Assembly (NCBI RefSeq): GCF_014651115.1 | Contig: NZ_BMWG01000010.1 | Span: forward strand, 57,881-121,880 | From: Streptomyces inusitatus | GTDB lineage: Bacteria; Actinomycetota; Actinomycetes; Streptomycetales; Streptomycetaceae | DNA length: 64,000 bases | Reading direction: 5' to 3' | Shown: positions 44,262 to 51,897 of the stretch, in pieces | How the letters are laid out: each line of letters starts with the position of its first letter | Position numbering within the stretch: position 1 is the stretch's first letter | Translations under genes and position numbers: made by a program | The notes under the pieces: model-generated | Database searches by the model: none | What the model was told of the DNA's origin: nothing | What the model saw: the letters and a program-made list of their open reading frames with translations, nothing else

Positions 44262-45248
44262 GTGTCACGTCAGCGTCAAAGACTGGGAGTGCTCGCCGCC
44301 GCCGCTCTCGTTCTCCTGGGTCCCTCGGTCGCTCCGACCGCGGCGGCGCCCCCCTCGTCGGCCGGCGGGAGCGTCGCCGGACGGACCGTCCGGGCGATCG
44401 CGCCGGCCGACCAGGACGCCGCCTTCGCGAAGAGGCGTCAGGACGCCGAGACCAAGGGGCTCATCGACGCCGACGGCAGGGTCACGGGAAGTCAGCGCCT
44501 GGGGCTCCGGGGGTGGCCGCACGACGACACGGGATATGCGATCCGGCCCCGGGATCTGGCATTCCTCGGGCTGACCTGGCAGCAGGTCGAGTGGTGGCGT
44601 CGTTATCAGGCCCCGCTGGGCACGAATCCGCGGCAGTTCAAGGACATGTCCTCGGACCTGTTCAAGGCCCTGTGCTCGGCCTGCGAGCGCCCCCAGGACT
44701 ACGACGTACGGCTCCAGGGATCCTGGGCGTTCTTCTTCTCGGGCCGCCACAAGAACTTCCCGACCGAAGCGGAGCTGGCGGGACAGCCCGCCGCGCTGGA
44801 GAGGCTCCGGACATGGATGGGCTCCACACCCCCCGACGAGCGCCCGGCCCGACGGCCGTTCGAAACGCTGTACAAGCTGGGGGCGCTCGACGAGAAGGGA
44901 CTGCCGGTGGGACCCAGCGACGGCGACTTCCACATCGCGTCCGATGTGATGGTGGCCGAGGCCCGGCAGAAATGGGACGAGCTGAAGGACGCGGGAAAGC
45001 TTTCGGATGAAGACATCCGGAAGGGTTTCATTCACCAGAAGTACCACTTCGTCAACCGGACGGCGGTTCGGGAGGCGTTCCCGAAGCTTGAGAAGTGGGC
45101 GGTCGCCTGGAAGGAGAAGCTGGGGCGCGGCGTCGCGCCGTCGCTGTTCCCCAGCTCCGGACCGCCCGACAAGACCCAGGTGGGGAACGGGGTGTCCACT
45201 CACTTCCGCGACTCCGACTGGATCGTGAAGTTCTCGCCCGCTCGCTGA
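44262..45248 (+). CDS. Secreted protein of unknown function
   Basis: The 328-aa product has a signal peptide (SRQRQRLGVLAAAALVLLG, cleavage around residues 28-30) and a globular domain rich in Trp, Arg and Lys. Distinctive blocks are QPQDYDVRLQGSWAFFFSGRHK-like (residues about 142-163; the frame reads RPQDYDVRLQGS) and a later DGDFHIASDVMVAEAR. I do not recognise the family; the paired Asp-containing strands recall minimal nucleotidyltransferase folds, but this is weak. The GTG at 44262 follows GGAGGTAAAG. A strong hairpin follows. Confidence 0.55.
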   Translation: MSRQRQRLGVLAAAALVLLGPSVAPTAAAPPSSAGGSVAGRTVRAIAPADQDAAFAKRRQDAETKGLIDADGRVTGSQRLGLRGWPHDDTGYAIRPRDLAFLGLTWQQVEWWRRYQAPLGTNPRQFKDMSSDLFKALCSACERPQDYDVRLQGSWAFFFSGRHKNFPTEAELAGQPAALERLRTWMGSTPPDERPARRPFETLYKLGALDEKGLPVGPSDGDFHIASDVMVAEARQKWDELKDAGKLSDEDIRKGFIHQKYHFVNRTAVREAFPKLEKWAVAWKEKLGRGVAPSLFPSSGPPDKTQVGNGVSTHFRDSDWIVKFSPAR

Positions 45249-45256
45249 CCCGCCCC

Positions 45257-45320
45257 ACAACAGGCGCCGCCGTGCGCCCCACCACTCACACGTGGTCGGG
45301 CGCACGGCGGCGTCTGTTGT
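45257..45320 (+). terminator. Long hairpin terminator
   Basis: ACAACA, then GCGCCGCCGTGCGCCC after one base, pair with GGGCGCACGGCGGCG and TGTTGT across a loop holding ACCACTCACACGTGGT. The stem is over 20 base pairs with one small internal loop. It lies nine bases after the secreted-protein stop and insulates the halogenase operon. Confidence 0.8.
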
Positions 45321-45544
45321 GTCGGGTGACCCGTGAGGGGCGGGAGAGACGCATGTTCTTGGCGCATACCCCCCAAGCGATTGGCATTACCACTCATCGC
45401 GACAACCGCTATAGAGTCGAACTCGCAAGGCACCGTGTGTATGTGCGCAGAGCCGCAAAAGGGCGTCCGCGAATATCCGGTCGGCTCACTTGGCAATCCT
45501 CGCGGGATGCTCGTACGAGACCCAATGAGAGGAGCAAGGAAGAA

Positions 45545-45808
45545 ATGACCGTTTCTGTCCCCGGTGATCTCCAGGAACTACAGAAGCTGCTCGTCGACTG
45601 GGTGGGTGAATTCCTTGAGGCTCCGGACGCGTCCCTGGCCGACAACTTCCTGGACCTGGGCGGCCACTCACTCCTCGCCATGAACATCAATGTGCGTGTT
45701 CAGCAGAGGTTCGGGCACGAACTCGACGTCAGAACCCTGTTCGAACAATCCATCGGCGAGACCATCACAGAACTCCACACCCGTATGACCGGACAGCCCG
45801 CCGCATAA
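45545..45808 (+). CDS. Free-standing peptidyl carrier protein
   Basis: The 87-aa product is a single acyl/peptidyl carrier domain. The phosphopantetheine site is in DNFLDLGGHSLLAMNI (Ser41), with helix II and III features typical of NRPS carriers. It probably carries the amino acid loaded by the free adenylation enzyme encoded 1.9 kb downstream and presents it to the halogenase encoded next to it. This mirrors CytC2 and the T domain of SyrB1. The ATG at 45545 follows AAGGA. The 225 bases between the terminator and this start hold an AT-rich patch with a TATAGA box near 45411. Confidence 0.9.
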   Translation: MTVSVPGDLQELQKLLVDWVGEFLEAPDASLADNFLDLGGHSLLAMNINVRVQQRFGHELDVRTLFEQSIGETITELHTRMTGQPAA

Positions 45809-45857
45809 CGCGCGACCTCGTTCACCATGCCCATTCCAACCAGAAGCTGGAGTAGCC

Positions 45858-46829
45858 GTGAGTGATCAGATTTCCGACTTCCGACTGACCCCCGAAGAGC
45901 TCGCCAAGTTCAAGGAGCAGGGTTTCATCGGGCCGCTCAAGGTGTATGAGCCGGAGGACATGGAGAAGCGCTGGAACGAGATACGCCGGGCCATTCCGGA
46001 CCGTTCCCTGGCGATCTATCCGGAGAACTCGCTGGGCGCCGTCACCAACCTCTCCAACTACGACCGGCACCTCGACATCGATCTGCTCAGCGAGCACATC
46101 ATGAACCGGGCCATCGCGGAGCGGGTGTCCTCCATCCTCGGTCCGGACCTGCTCTGCTGGCGCACCGAGTTCTTCCCGAAGTACCAGGGCGACGAGGGGA
46201 CGGACTGGCACCAGGCGTCGACGTTCGGCAACGCCAGCGGCCGTCCCCAGATCCAGTGGCCCACGGTCAACGACGCGCCCGCCTTCGGCGGCACGATCAC
46301 CGCCTGGACCGCGTTCACCCACTCCACCAGGGAGAACGGCTGTCTCCAGCTCATGCCGGGCACCCACCGGGTGATGAATTACGACGAGTCCCTCGGCATG
46401 TCCTACAACCCGGAAACGATCAACAAGCTGGAGAAGGACAGCATCAAGCGCGGCTTCTTCGGCTACGACTACCGCCAGCTCCAGAAGGACCCCGACTGGC
46501 GTCCCGACGAGTCGCAGGCCTTCTCCCTGGTCATGCAGCCGGGCGAGTGCGTCATCTTCTGGTCGACGCTGATGCACGGCTCACTGCCGCACACGGGCAG
46601 CAAGAAGGACTACCGCATGGGGTTCGCGACCCGGTACGTCCCGACCAGCGTCAAGGTCTACCCGGACTCCGAGGACGTCGCCGAGTACGGCGGCAAGATC
46701 CCGCTGGACAACTTCGCCTCCGTGCTCGTCTCGGGCAAGGACGAGCACGGCATCAACCGGCTGACCGACCGGAGCCGGCGGGACTACACGTTCACCCCGT
46801 GGGATTTCACACGGCCCGCCGGCAGCTGA
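45858..46829 (+). CDS. Fe(II)/2-oxoglutarate halogenase, SyrB2/CytC3 type
   Basis: The 323-aa protein follows SyrB2 almost segment for segment: NLSNYDRHLDIDLL, ILGPDLLCWRTEFFPKY, GDEGTDWHQASTFGNASG, FGGTITAWTAFT, GFFGYDYRQLQKDPDW, FWSTLMHG and RMGFATRYVP. The iron ligand triad of hydroxylases is reduced to His118-x-Ala120 plus His240; Ala in place of Asp/Glu opens the site for chloride and defines halogenases. Arg259 is placed to bind 2-oxoglutarate. It should chlorinate an unactivated carbon of an aminoacyl group on the carrier encoded 49 bases upstream. The GTG at 45858 has GGAG upstream. Confidence 0.93.
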   Translation: MSDQISDFRLTPEELAKFKEQGFIGPLKVYEPEDMEKRWNEIRRAIPDRSLAIYPENSLGAVTNLSNYDRHLDIDLLSEHIMNRAIAERVSSILGPDLLCWRTEFFPKYQGDEGTDWHQASTFGNASGRPQIQWPTVNDAPAFGGTITAWTAFTHSTRENGCLQLMPGTHRVMNYDESLGMSYNPETINKLEKDSIKRGFFGYDYRQLQKDPDWRPDESQAFSLVMQPGECVIFWSTLMHGSLPHTGSKKDYRMGFATRYVPTSVKVYPDSEDVAEYGGKIPLDNFASVLVSGKDEHGINRLTDRSRRDYTFTPWDFTRPAGS

Positions 46830-46928
46830 CGACCGCGCCGCCGTCCGCCCGGGGCCGCGTGACCGGTCGAACCCCGTCACCGGTCACGCCGCTCCGGTGC
46901 CCCTCCCCCAGACCCGGAAGGCGCACCG

Positions 46929-47654
46929 ATGGCCGTGCTCGCCCTGTTCCACCATGCCGGCGGTTCGGCGGCCGTGTTCCGCCGTCTGATCCGGCTGCTG
47001 CCCGACCACATCAGGCCGGTGGCGATCGAACTTCCCGGCCGCGGCCGCCGCTGGCGCGAGCCCACCCTGCACACCGCCGACGAGGCGGTGCGCGATCTGA
47101 CGGACCTGCTGGTCCGTGAAGCGGGTGCCGAAACCGATCTGTCGATCTTCGGCCACAGCATGGGCGCCTACCTCGGACTCGGTGTGGCGGCGGCCCTGGA
47201 GCGGCGCGGCGGGCCGCGCTGCCGGGTCCTCTTCGCCTCCGCCAATCTCGCCCCGCGGCTCGCCTCGCCGCTGTTCGCCGAGGACGAGACTCCCGCCTCC
47301 GACGAGGAGGTGCTGCGCCGTGCCGCGCGGTACGGCGCGCTGGACGCCGGTGCGCTCCGCGATCCGCACATCGCCGCGCGCGCCGTCTCCCTGCTGCGGG
47401 CCGACTTCGACATCTGCGACTCGTTCGTCCGCACCAGGTCCAGGACGGTGACCGAGAGCCGCGTCGTCGTCTGCCGGGGGCGAGCGGACGCGTTCGGCGA
47501 CGAGCACACCGCCCCGTGGCAGTGGAGCAGCGTACAGCCGCTCACCACCCTCACCTTCCCCGGCGGCCATCTGTATCTGGAATCGGCCGGGGCCGAACCC
47601 CTCGCCGCGAAGATCGAGTCGGTCATCACCGAACCGGCGCGATCCCGAACCTGA
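46929..47654 (+). CDS. Type II thioesterase / aminoacyl transfer enzyme
   Basis: The 241-aa alpha/beta hydrolase has LFHHAGGSAAVFRRL at the N-terminus, nucleophile elbow GHSMGA (Ser78), Asp in CRGRADAF and His in GGHLYLE. These are RifR/GrsT-type thioesterase marks. In the halogenase operon it may release or transfer the chlorinated aminoacyl group from the free carrier (the role SyrC has in syringomycin assembly) or edit misloaded carriers. The ATG at 46929 has GGAAGG nine bases upstream. Confidence 0.85.
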   Translation: MAVLALFHHAGGSAAVFRRLIRLLPDHIRPVAIELPGRGRRWREPTLHTADEAVRDLTDLLVREAGAETDLSIFGHSMGAYLGLGVAAALERRGGPRCRVLFASANLAPRLASPLFAEDETPASDEEVLRRAARYGALDAGALRDPHIAARAVSLLRADFDICDSFVRTRSRTVTESRVVVCRGRADAFGDEHTAPWQWSSVQPLTTLTFPGGHLYLESAGAEPLAAKIESVITEPARSRT

Positions 47655-47673
47655 TCCAGCCAGGGAGCAACCG

Positions 47674-49221
47674 TTGACCGATGCACGGGAATCCACCGGA
47701 AGACCGCTGTTCGCTCATGAACTGTTCGAGGCCAGGCGCGATCTCCACCCCGATCTGCCCGCCGTGGTCCACGGCGGCGAGAAGCTCTCGTACGGCGAGT
47801 TGGGGCGCGACTCGGACCGGCTGGCCCTGGCCCTGCGCTCGGGGGGCGACGCCGACCGGCCGGTCGGGGTCTTCCTCGGCCGCGGCTTCGGCATCGCCGT
47901 GGCGGTGCTGGGCGTGCTCAAGGCGGGCCGCGCCTATGTGCCGCTCGACCCCTCCTACCCCGACGCGCGCCTCGCCGACATGCTGCGCGACAGCGGCGCG
48001 GAGGTCCTGCTGACCGACAGGACGCTCGCCGGCCGGATTCCCCTGCCGGACGGCACCCGCGCCACCGTGCTCGACGACGCCCTGTCGGCCGCCGGGAACA
48101 CGCCCCGTACTGCGGCGGCACCGCCGCTCGGACGGAACTCCCTCGCCTATGTGATCTACACCTCCGGGTCCACCGGGACACCGAAGGGCGTGGCCATGCC
48201 CCACGGCCCGCTGGCCAACCTCATCGACTGGCAGTGCGGGCAGTCCCCCTGCGGCACCGGCGACCGCACCCTCCAGTTCTCCGCGCTGAGCTTCGACGTG
48301 TCCTTCCAGGAGATGTTCAGCACCTGGGCGTCCGGCGGAACACTGGTGGTGGTCGACGACGCGGCACGGCGGAGCTGCCAGACCCTGATCGAGCTGATGA
48401 ACGACGCCTCGGTACGGCGGATGTTCCTGCCGTTCGTCGCGTTGCAGGCGATCTCGGAGCACGCGAGCGCGGTCGGCGCGTGGCCGGCCTCCCTCCGCGA
48501 GGTCATCACGGCCGGCGAACAGCTCCAGGTGACCCCCGCGGTGCGCGCCCTGTTCGAGCACTTGGACGACGCCGTGCTGGTGAACCAGTACGGGCCGTCG
48601 GAGACCCATGTGGTGACCTCTCTCGAACTCGGCGGCGATCCGCGCCTGTGGCCGGACCGCCCCGGCATCGGCCGTCCCATCACCGGGGCCGAGGCATATG
48701 TGCTGGACGAGCGGCTGCGGCCGCGGCCGCCCGGCGTCCCCGGCGAGCTGTGCATCGGCGGCCCGGTGCTCGCGCGGGGCTATCTGGGCAGGCCCGAGGC
48801 GACCGCCGCGAAATTCCGGACGGTGGCGGGGGTGGCCGGCGGAGGACGGATCTACCGGACGGGCGATCTCGTCGAGACGCTGCCGGACGGCACCCTCCAG
48901 TTCCTCGGGCGGCTGGACGACCAGGTGAAGATCCGGGGCCATCGGGTGGAGATCGGCGAGGTCGAGGCGAGGCTGCGGGCCCTGCCGGAGGTGGCCGACA
49001 CGGCCGTGGTGGTGCGGGAGGGCGCGGCGGGCGTCAAGCAGCTGGTGGCGTTCTGCGTTCCGGCGCGGGGCGCAGAGGTGGTGGCCGCCTCGGTGCGGCG
49101 GAGCCTGTCGGCCCGGCTGCCCGACCACATGATCCCGTCCTCGGTGCGGAGCCTGCCGTCGGGCCTGCCGCTCACCCCGAGCGGCAAGGTCGACCGGAAG
49201 GCGCTGACGCGAGGGCTCTGA
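47674..49221 (+). CDS. Free-standing amino acid adenylation enzyme
   Basis: The 515-aa NRPS-type A domain has YIYTSGSTGTPKGV-like A3 (residues about 160-173), SFDVSFQE at A4, QYGPSETH at A5, YRTGDLV at A7, and Lys in LTPSGKVDRK at A10. It has no fused carrier. Manual alignment to PheA gives pocket residues D208, V209, Q212, V255, I278, A280, Q305, V313, V314, of which D-V-Q-x-I-A-x-V-V is shared with proline-type codes; aliphatic substrates cannot be excluded. It should load the free carrier for halogenation. The TTG start at 47674 has AGGGAG six bases upstream. Confidence 0.9.
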   Translation: MTDARESTGRPLFAHELFEARRDLHPDLPAVVHGGEKLSYGELGRDSDRLALALRSGGDADRPVGVFLGRGFGIAVAVLGVLKAGRAYVPLDPSYPDARLADMLRDSGAEVLLTDRTLAGRIPLPDGTRATVLDDALSAAGNTPRTAAAPPLGRNSLAYVIYTSGSTGTPKGVAMPHGPLANLIDWQCGQSPCGTGDRTLQFSALSFDVSFQEMFSTWASGGTLVVVDDAARRSCQTLIELMNDASVRRMFLPFVALQAISEHASAVGAWPASLREVITAGEQLQVTPAVRALFEHLDDAVLVNQYGPSETHVVTSLELGGDPRLWPDRPGIGRPITGAEAYVLDERLRPRPPGVPGELCIGGPVLARGYLGRPEATAAKFRTVAGVAGGGRIYRTGDLVETLPDGTLQFLGRLDDQVKIRGHRVEIGEVEARLRALPEVADTAVVVREGAAGVKQLVAFCVPARGAEVVAASVRRSLSARLPDHMIPSSVRSLPSGLPLTPSGKVDRKALTRGL

Positions 49222-49350
49222 CCGCCCTCCTCGACGGGGCGCGTGTGAGCGGCACACCTTCTCGCCGAGCGAGACGCAGTCGGTTCGATCCCGGCCGCCC
49301 CGACCAGACGACTTCGGCCGTGCCGGCTTTTCGAGAAGGTAGGAGTAGAA

Positions 49351-50676
49351 GTGTCGACGCATGTCCCAGCCCTCAGCGCCGGTGAGAGCGGTAGCGTGGC
49401 CGGAATCGTCCTGGTGGACCTGGCCCTGTTGCTGCTCACCGCTCTCCTCTTCGTCACCCTGGCCAAACGGGTGAGGCAGCCCGCCGTGATGGGCGAGATC
49501 GTCGCCGGGATAGCCCTGGGGCCGAGTCTGCTCGGGCTGCTCCCCGGCGACCTGCCCGAGCTGCTCTTTCCTCCCGAGGCCCGGCCGTACCTCCAAGTGC
49601 TCGCCCAACTGGGCCTGGTGCTCTTCATGTTCGGCATCGGGTATCAGCTGAGCCTCTCTCATGTGAAAGGCGTCGGGAGGCACATCGCGCTGGTGTCGCT
49701 GAGTTCGGTGGCGCTGCCGTTCGCGATGGGGGCCGCCCTCGCGCTGCTGCTGTTCCCCTGGCTCGACCAGAGCCAGCTGAGGACGGACGGCGTGCTCGGC
49801 CCGGCGCTCTTCCTCGGCGCGGCGATGTCCATCACCGCCTTCCCGGTCCTCGCCCGGATCATCATCGAACGGGGCCTCCAGAAGCACCGGGTGGGCACGG
49901 TGGCCCTGCTCAGCGCCGCGATCCAGGATGTGATCGCCTGGAGCGTGCTCGCCGTGGTCGCCACGATGGTGACCGCCGGCGGAGCCTGGTCGTTCGGGCG
50001 CACCATCGTCGGCGCGCTGCTGTTCGTACTGGCGATGATCTACGTGGCACGACCGGCGCTGGCCTGGCTGCTGGCCCCGGAGCGGCGGTGGGCGGGCAAC
50101 AGCATGATCGTCCATGTCACGCTCTGCTCCGGCCTGCTGGCCAGTGCGTGGGTCACCGACCAGATCGGGCTGCACGCGGTGTTCGGCGCGTTCCTGTTCG
50201 GCACCGTCGTGCCCCGCCGCCACATCGATGTGACCGCGCCCGAGGTGCCGGAGCGCATCGACCAGACCAGTCTGCTGCTGCTCCCGGTCTTCTTCACCGT
50301 GACCGGGCTCTCGGTGGACCTCTCCACCCTCGGCGGCCAGGGCTTCGTCATGGTGCTGGCGGTGGTCGCGGTGGCCTGCGCGGGCAAATTCCTCGGGGCC
50401 GCGGGCGCGGCCCGGCTCACCGGGGCGAGTGGCCGCGAGTCCATGGTGCTGGGCATCCTGCTCAACGCGCGGGGGCTGACCGAGCTGATCGTCCTCAATG
50501 TGGGGCTGAGTCTGGGCGCGCTGGACACCAGGCTGTTCACCGCCATGGTCGTGATGGCCGTGGTCACCACGCTGATGACCGGACCGCTGCTGAGCCGGTT
50601 CCACCGTGACGCCGAGCCGGGTTCGCCGGTGGTGCGGCGGCCCGCGGAACAGATCGGGAAGGGGGCGGTCCAATGA
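49351..50676 (+). CDS. CPA2-family cation/proton antiporter
   Basis: The 441-aa protein has about twelve or thirteen membrane segments in the KefB/GerN pattern. AAMSITAFPVLARIIIERG and LLSAAIQDVIAW mark helices 4 and 5, with an Asp preceded by Gln (QD) where many homologues have DD or ND. It may export an ion or the cluster's product, or give self-resistance; antiporters of this family are frequent in antibiotic clusters. The GTG at 49351 follows AAGGTAGGAG. Its stop overlaps the regulator start (ATGA). Confidence 0.85.
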   Translation: MSTHVPALSAGESGSVAGIVLVDLALLLLTALLFVTLAKRVRQPAVMGEIVAGIALGPSLLGLLPGDLPELLFPPEARPYLQVLAQLGLVLFMFGIGYQLSLSHVKGVGRHIALVSLSSVALPFAMGAALALLLFPWLDQSQLRTDGVLGPALFLGAAMSITAFPVLARIIIERGLQKHRVGTVALLSAAIQDVIAWSVLAVVATMVTAGGAWSFGRTIVGALLFVLAMIYVARPALAWLLAPERRWAGNSMIVHVTLCSGLLASAWVTDQIGLHAVFGAFLFGTVVPRRHIDVTAPEVPERIDQTSLLLLPVFFTVTGLSVDLSTLGGQGFVMVLAVVAVACAGKFLGAAGAARLTGASGRESMVLGILLNARGLTELIVLNVGLSLGALDTRLFTAMVVMAVVTTLMTGPLLSRFHRDAEPGSPVVRRPAEQIGKGAVQ

Positions 50677-51896
50677 CGGCGACCGACACGAGGGAGGGCC
50701 TGTCCATGCCCGTCGCACCGCTCCCGCTCCGGCTGCCGCTGCGCGGCCGTGAGAACGAGCTGGCGCGCGTGCTCCGGGCACTGGAGTTCGGCGTCGGGGG
50801 CGGCTGCGCCCTGGTGGTGGTCGAGGGGCCGCCCGGTTCCGGGAAGACCAGGTTCCTGGACGAGTGCGTGACTGCGGCGGAGCGGCTCGGTTATGTGATC
50901 CGTCATCAGTTCCCGCTCTCCGGGCCGCCCGGAGAGTCCGGTACGACGGGGGACGAAGCGGCCGACCGGCCCAGGCTGATCGTGATCGACGACGCCCACT
51001 TCCTGGGAGAGAGGGCGAGCGACGCGCTGCTCGCCCGGCGGGACGCCCAGCGCGGCAGCAAGGTGGTCTGGCTGGTCGCACGCCGGCGCGGTACGGGTTC
51101 GCGAAGCATCGACGCGCTGCTCGCCGGCTCCATCGGTCACACCGAGCGGATCACGCTCGACGCGCTCCGCGCCCCCGCGTCGCTCCAGGTGGCCGTCGAC
51201 ATCCTGGGCGTACCCCCCGCTCCCCCGCTCGCCCGGGTGCTGAACCGCGCGGGCGGGCACCCGAAGCTGCTGGTGGAGCTGGTCGAGGGAATGCGCGAGG
51301 AGCGGACGATCCGGGTGGGCGTCCATGAGGCGGAGCTGGTCGAGGAGCGCATTCCGCAGCGCTTGCGGGTCCTCCTCCAGACCATGCTCCAGGAGTACCC
51401 GGACCAGTGCCGCCAGCTCCTGCGGGTGGCGGCCGTGCTGGGCCGGGAGAGCACGGTCGACGCCCTTCTCCCGATCCTGCACATGTCGCCGTCCACACTG
51501 CTGCTGATCCTGGACCGGACCTTCACCACCGGGGTGCTGACCGTCGACAACGCGCGGGTCGGCTTCACCAATGAGCTGCTGTGGCGACTCGTCGTCGATT
51601 CGGTGCCGGCCACGCTGCGGCAGGCGCTGCGCCGGCAGGTGGCCGCCGCCGCCCGGCCGGAGCCCCTGCCCGGGGCCCGGCCGGCGGCGCCCGCCGGGCC
51701 GCCGGATCTCAACGGCCAGGAGTACGAGATCGTCCGGCTGGTCGCCGAGGGGCTGACCAATCAGCAGATCGGCCGACGGCTGGAGATCTCCCCGCACACC
51801 GTCAACTACCACTTGAAGAAGCTGTTCCGGAAGGTCGGTGTGAACTCCCGCATCGCCCTGCTGCGCGAGATCCGGCTGGAGGGGCTGCCCCGGTGA
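50673..51896 (+). CDS. Short LAL-type LuxR regulator
   Basis: The 407-aa protein has an AAA-type ATP site at the N-terminus (GPPGSGKT, residues 52-59; LIVIDDAHF near 103) and a LuxR helix-turn-helix at the C-terminus (YEIVRLVAEGLTNQQIGRRLEISPHTVNYHLKKLFRK, residues about 350-386). LAL regulators are normally about 900 aa; here the middle helical domain is much reduced. It is coupled to the antiporter gene by an ATGA overlap and is the likely pathway-specific activator of the biosynthetic genes. It is convergent with the amidase gene, one base apart. Confidence 0.88.
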   Translation: MTATDTREGLSMPVAPLPLRLPLRGRENELARVLRALEFGVGGGCALVVVEGPPGSGKTRFLDECVTAAERLGYVIRHQFPLSGPPGESGTTGDEAADRPRLIVIDDAHFLGERASDALLARRDAQRGSKVVWLVARRRGTGSRSIDALLAGSIGHTERITLDALRAPASLQVAVDILGVPPAPPLARVLNRAGGHPKLLVELVEGMREERTIRVGVHEAELVEERIPQRLRVLLQTMLQEYPDQCRQLLRVAAVLGRESTVDALLPILHMSPSTLLLILDRTFTTGVLTVDNARVGFTNELLWRLVVDSVPATLRQALRRQVAAAARPEPLPGARPAAPAGPPDLNGQEYEIVRLVAEGLTNQQIGRRLEISPHTVNYHLKKLFRKVGVNSRIALLREIRLEGLPR

Positions 51897-51897
51897 G

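Noticed and set aside
45353..45544. N-terminal extension of the free carrier protein
   Set aside because: The frame is open but upstream residues are basic and unlike carrier domains, and a good ribosome site precedes the ATG at 45545.
47626..51081. Minus-strand open frame of about 1150 codons opposite the A enzyme and antiporter genes
   Set aside because: It is the shadow of two strongly motif-supported plus-strand genes, has His/Arg/Gly/Gln-rich sequence without family motifs, and runs across their intergenic region. High G+C removes stop codons on the opposite strand.
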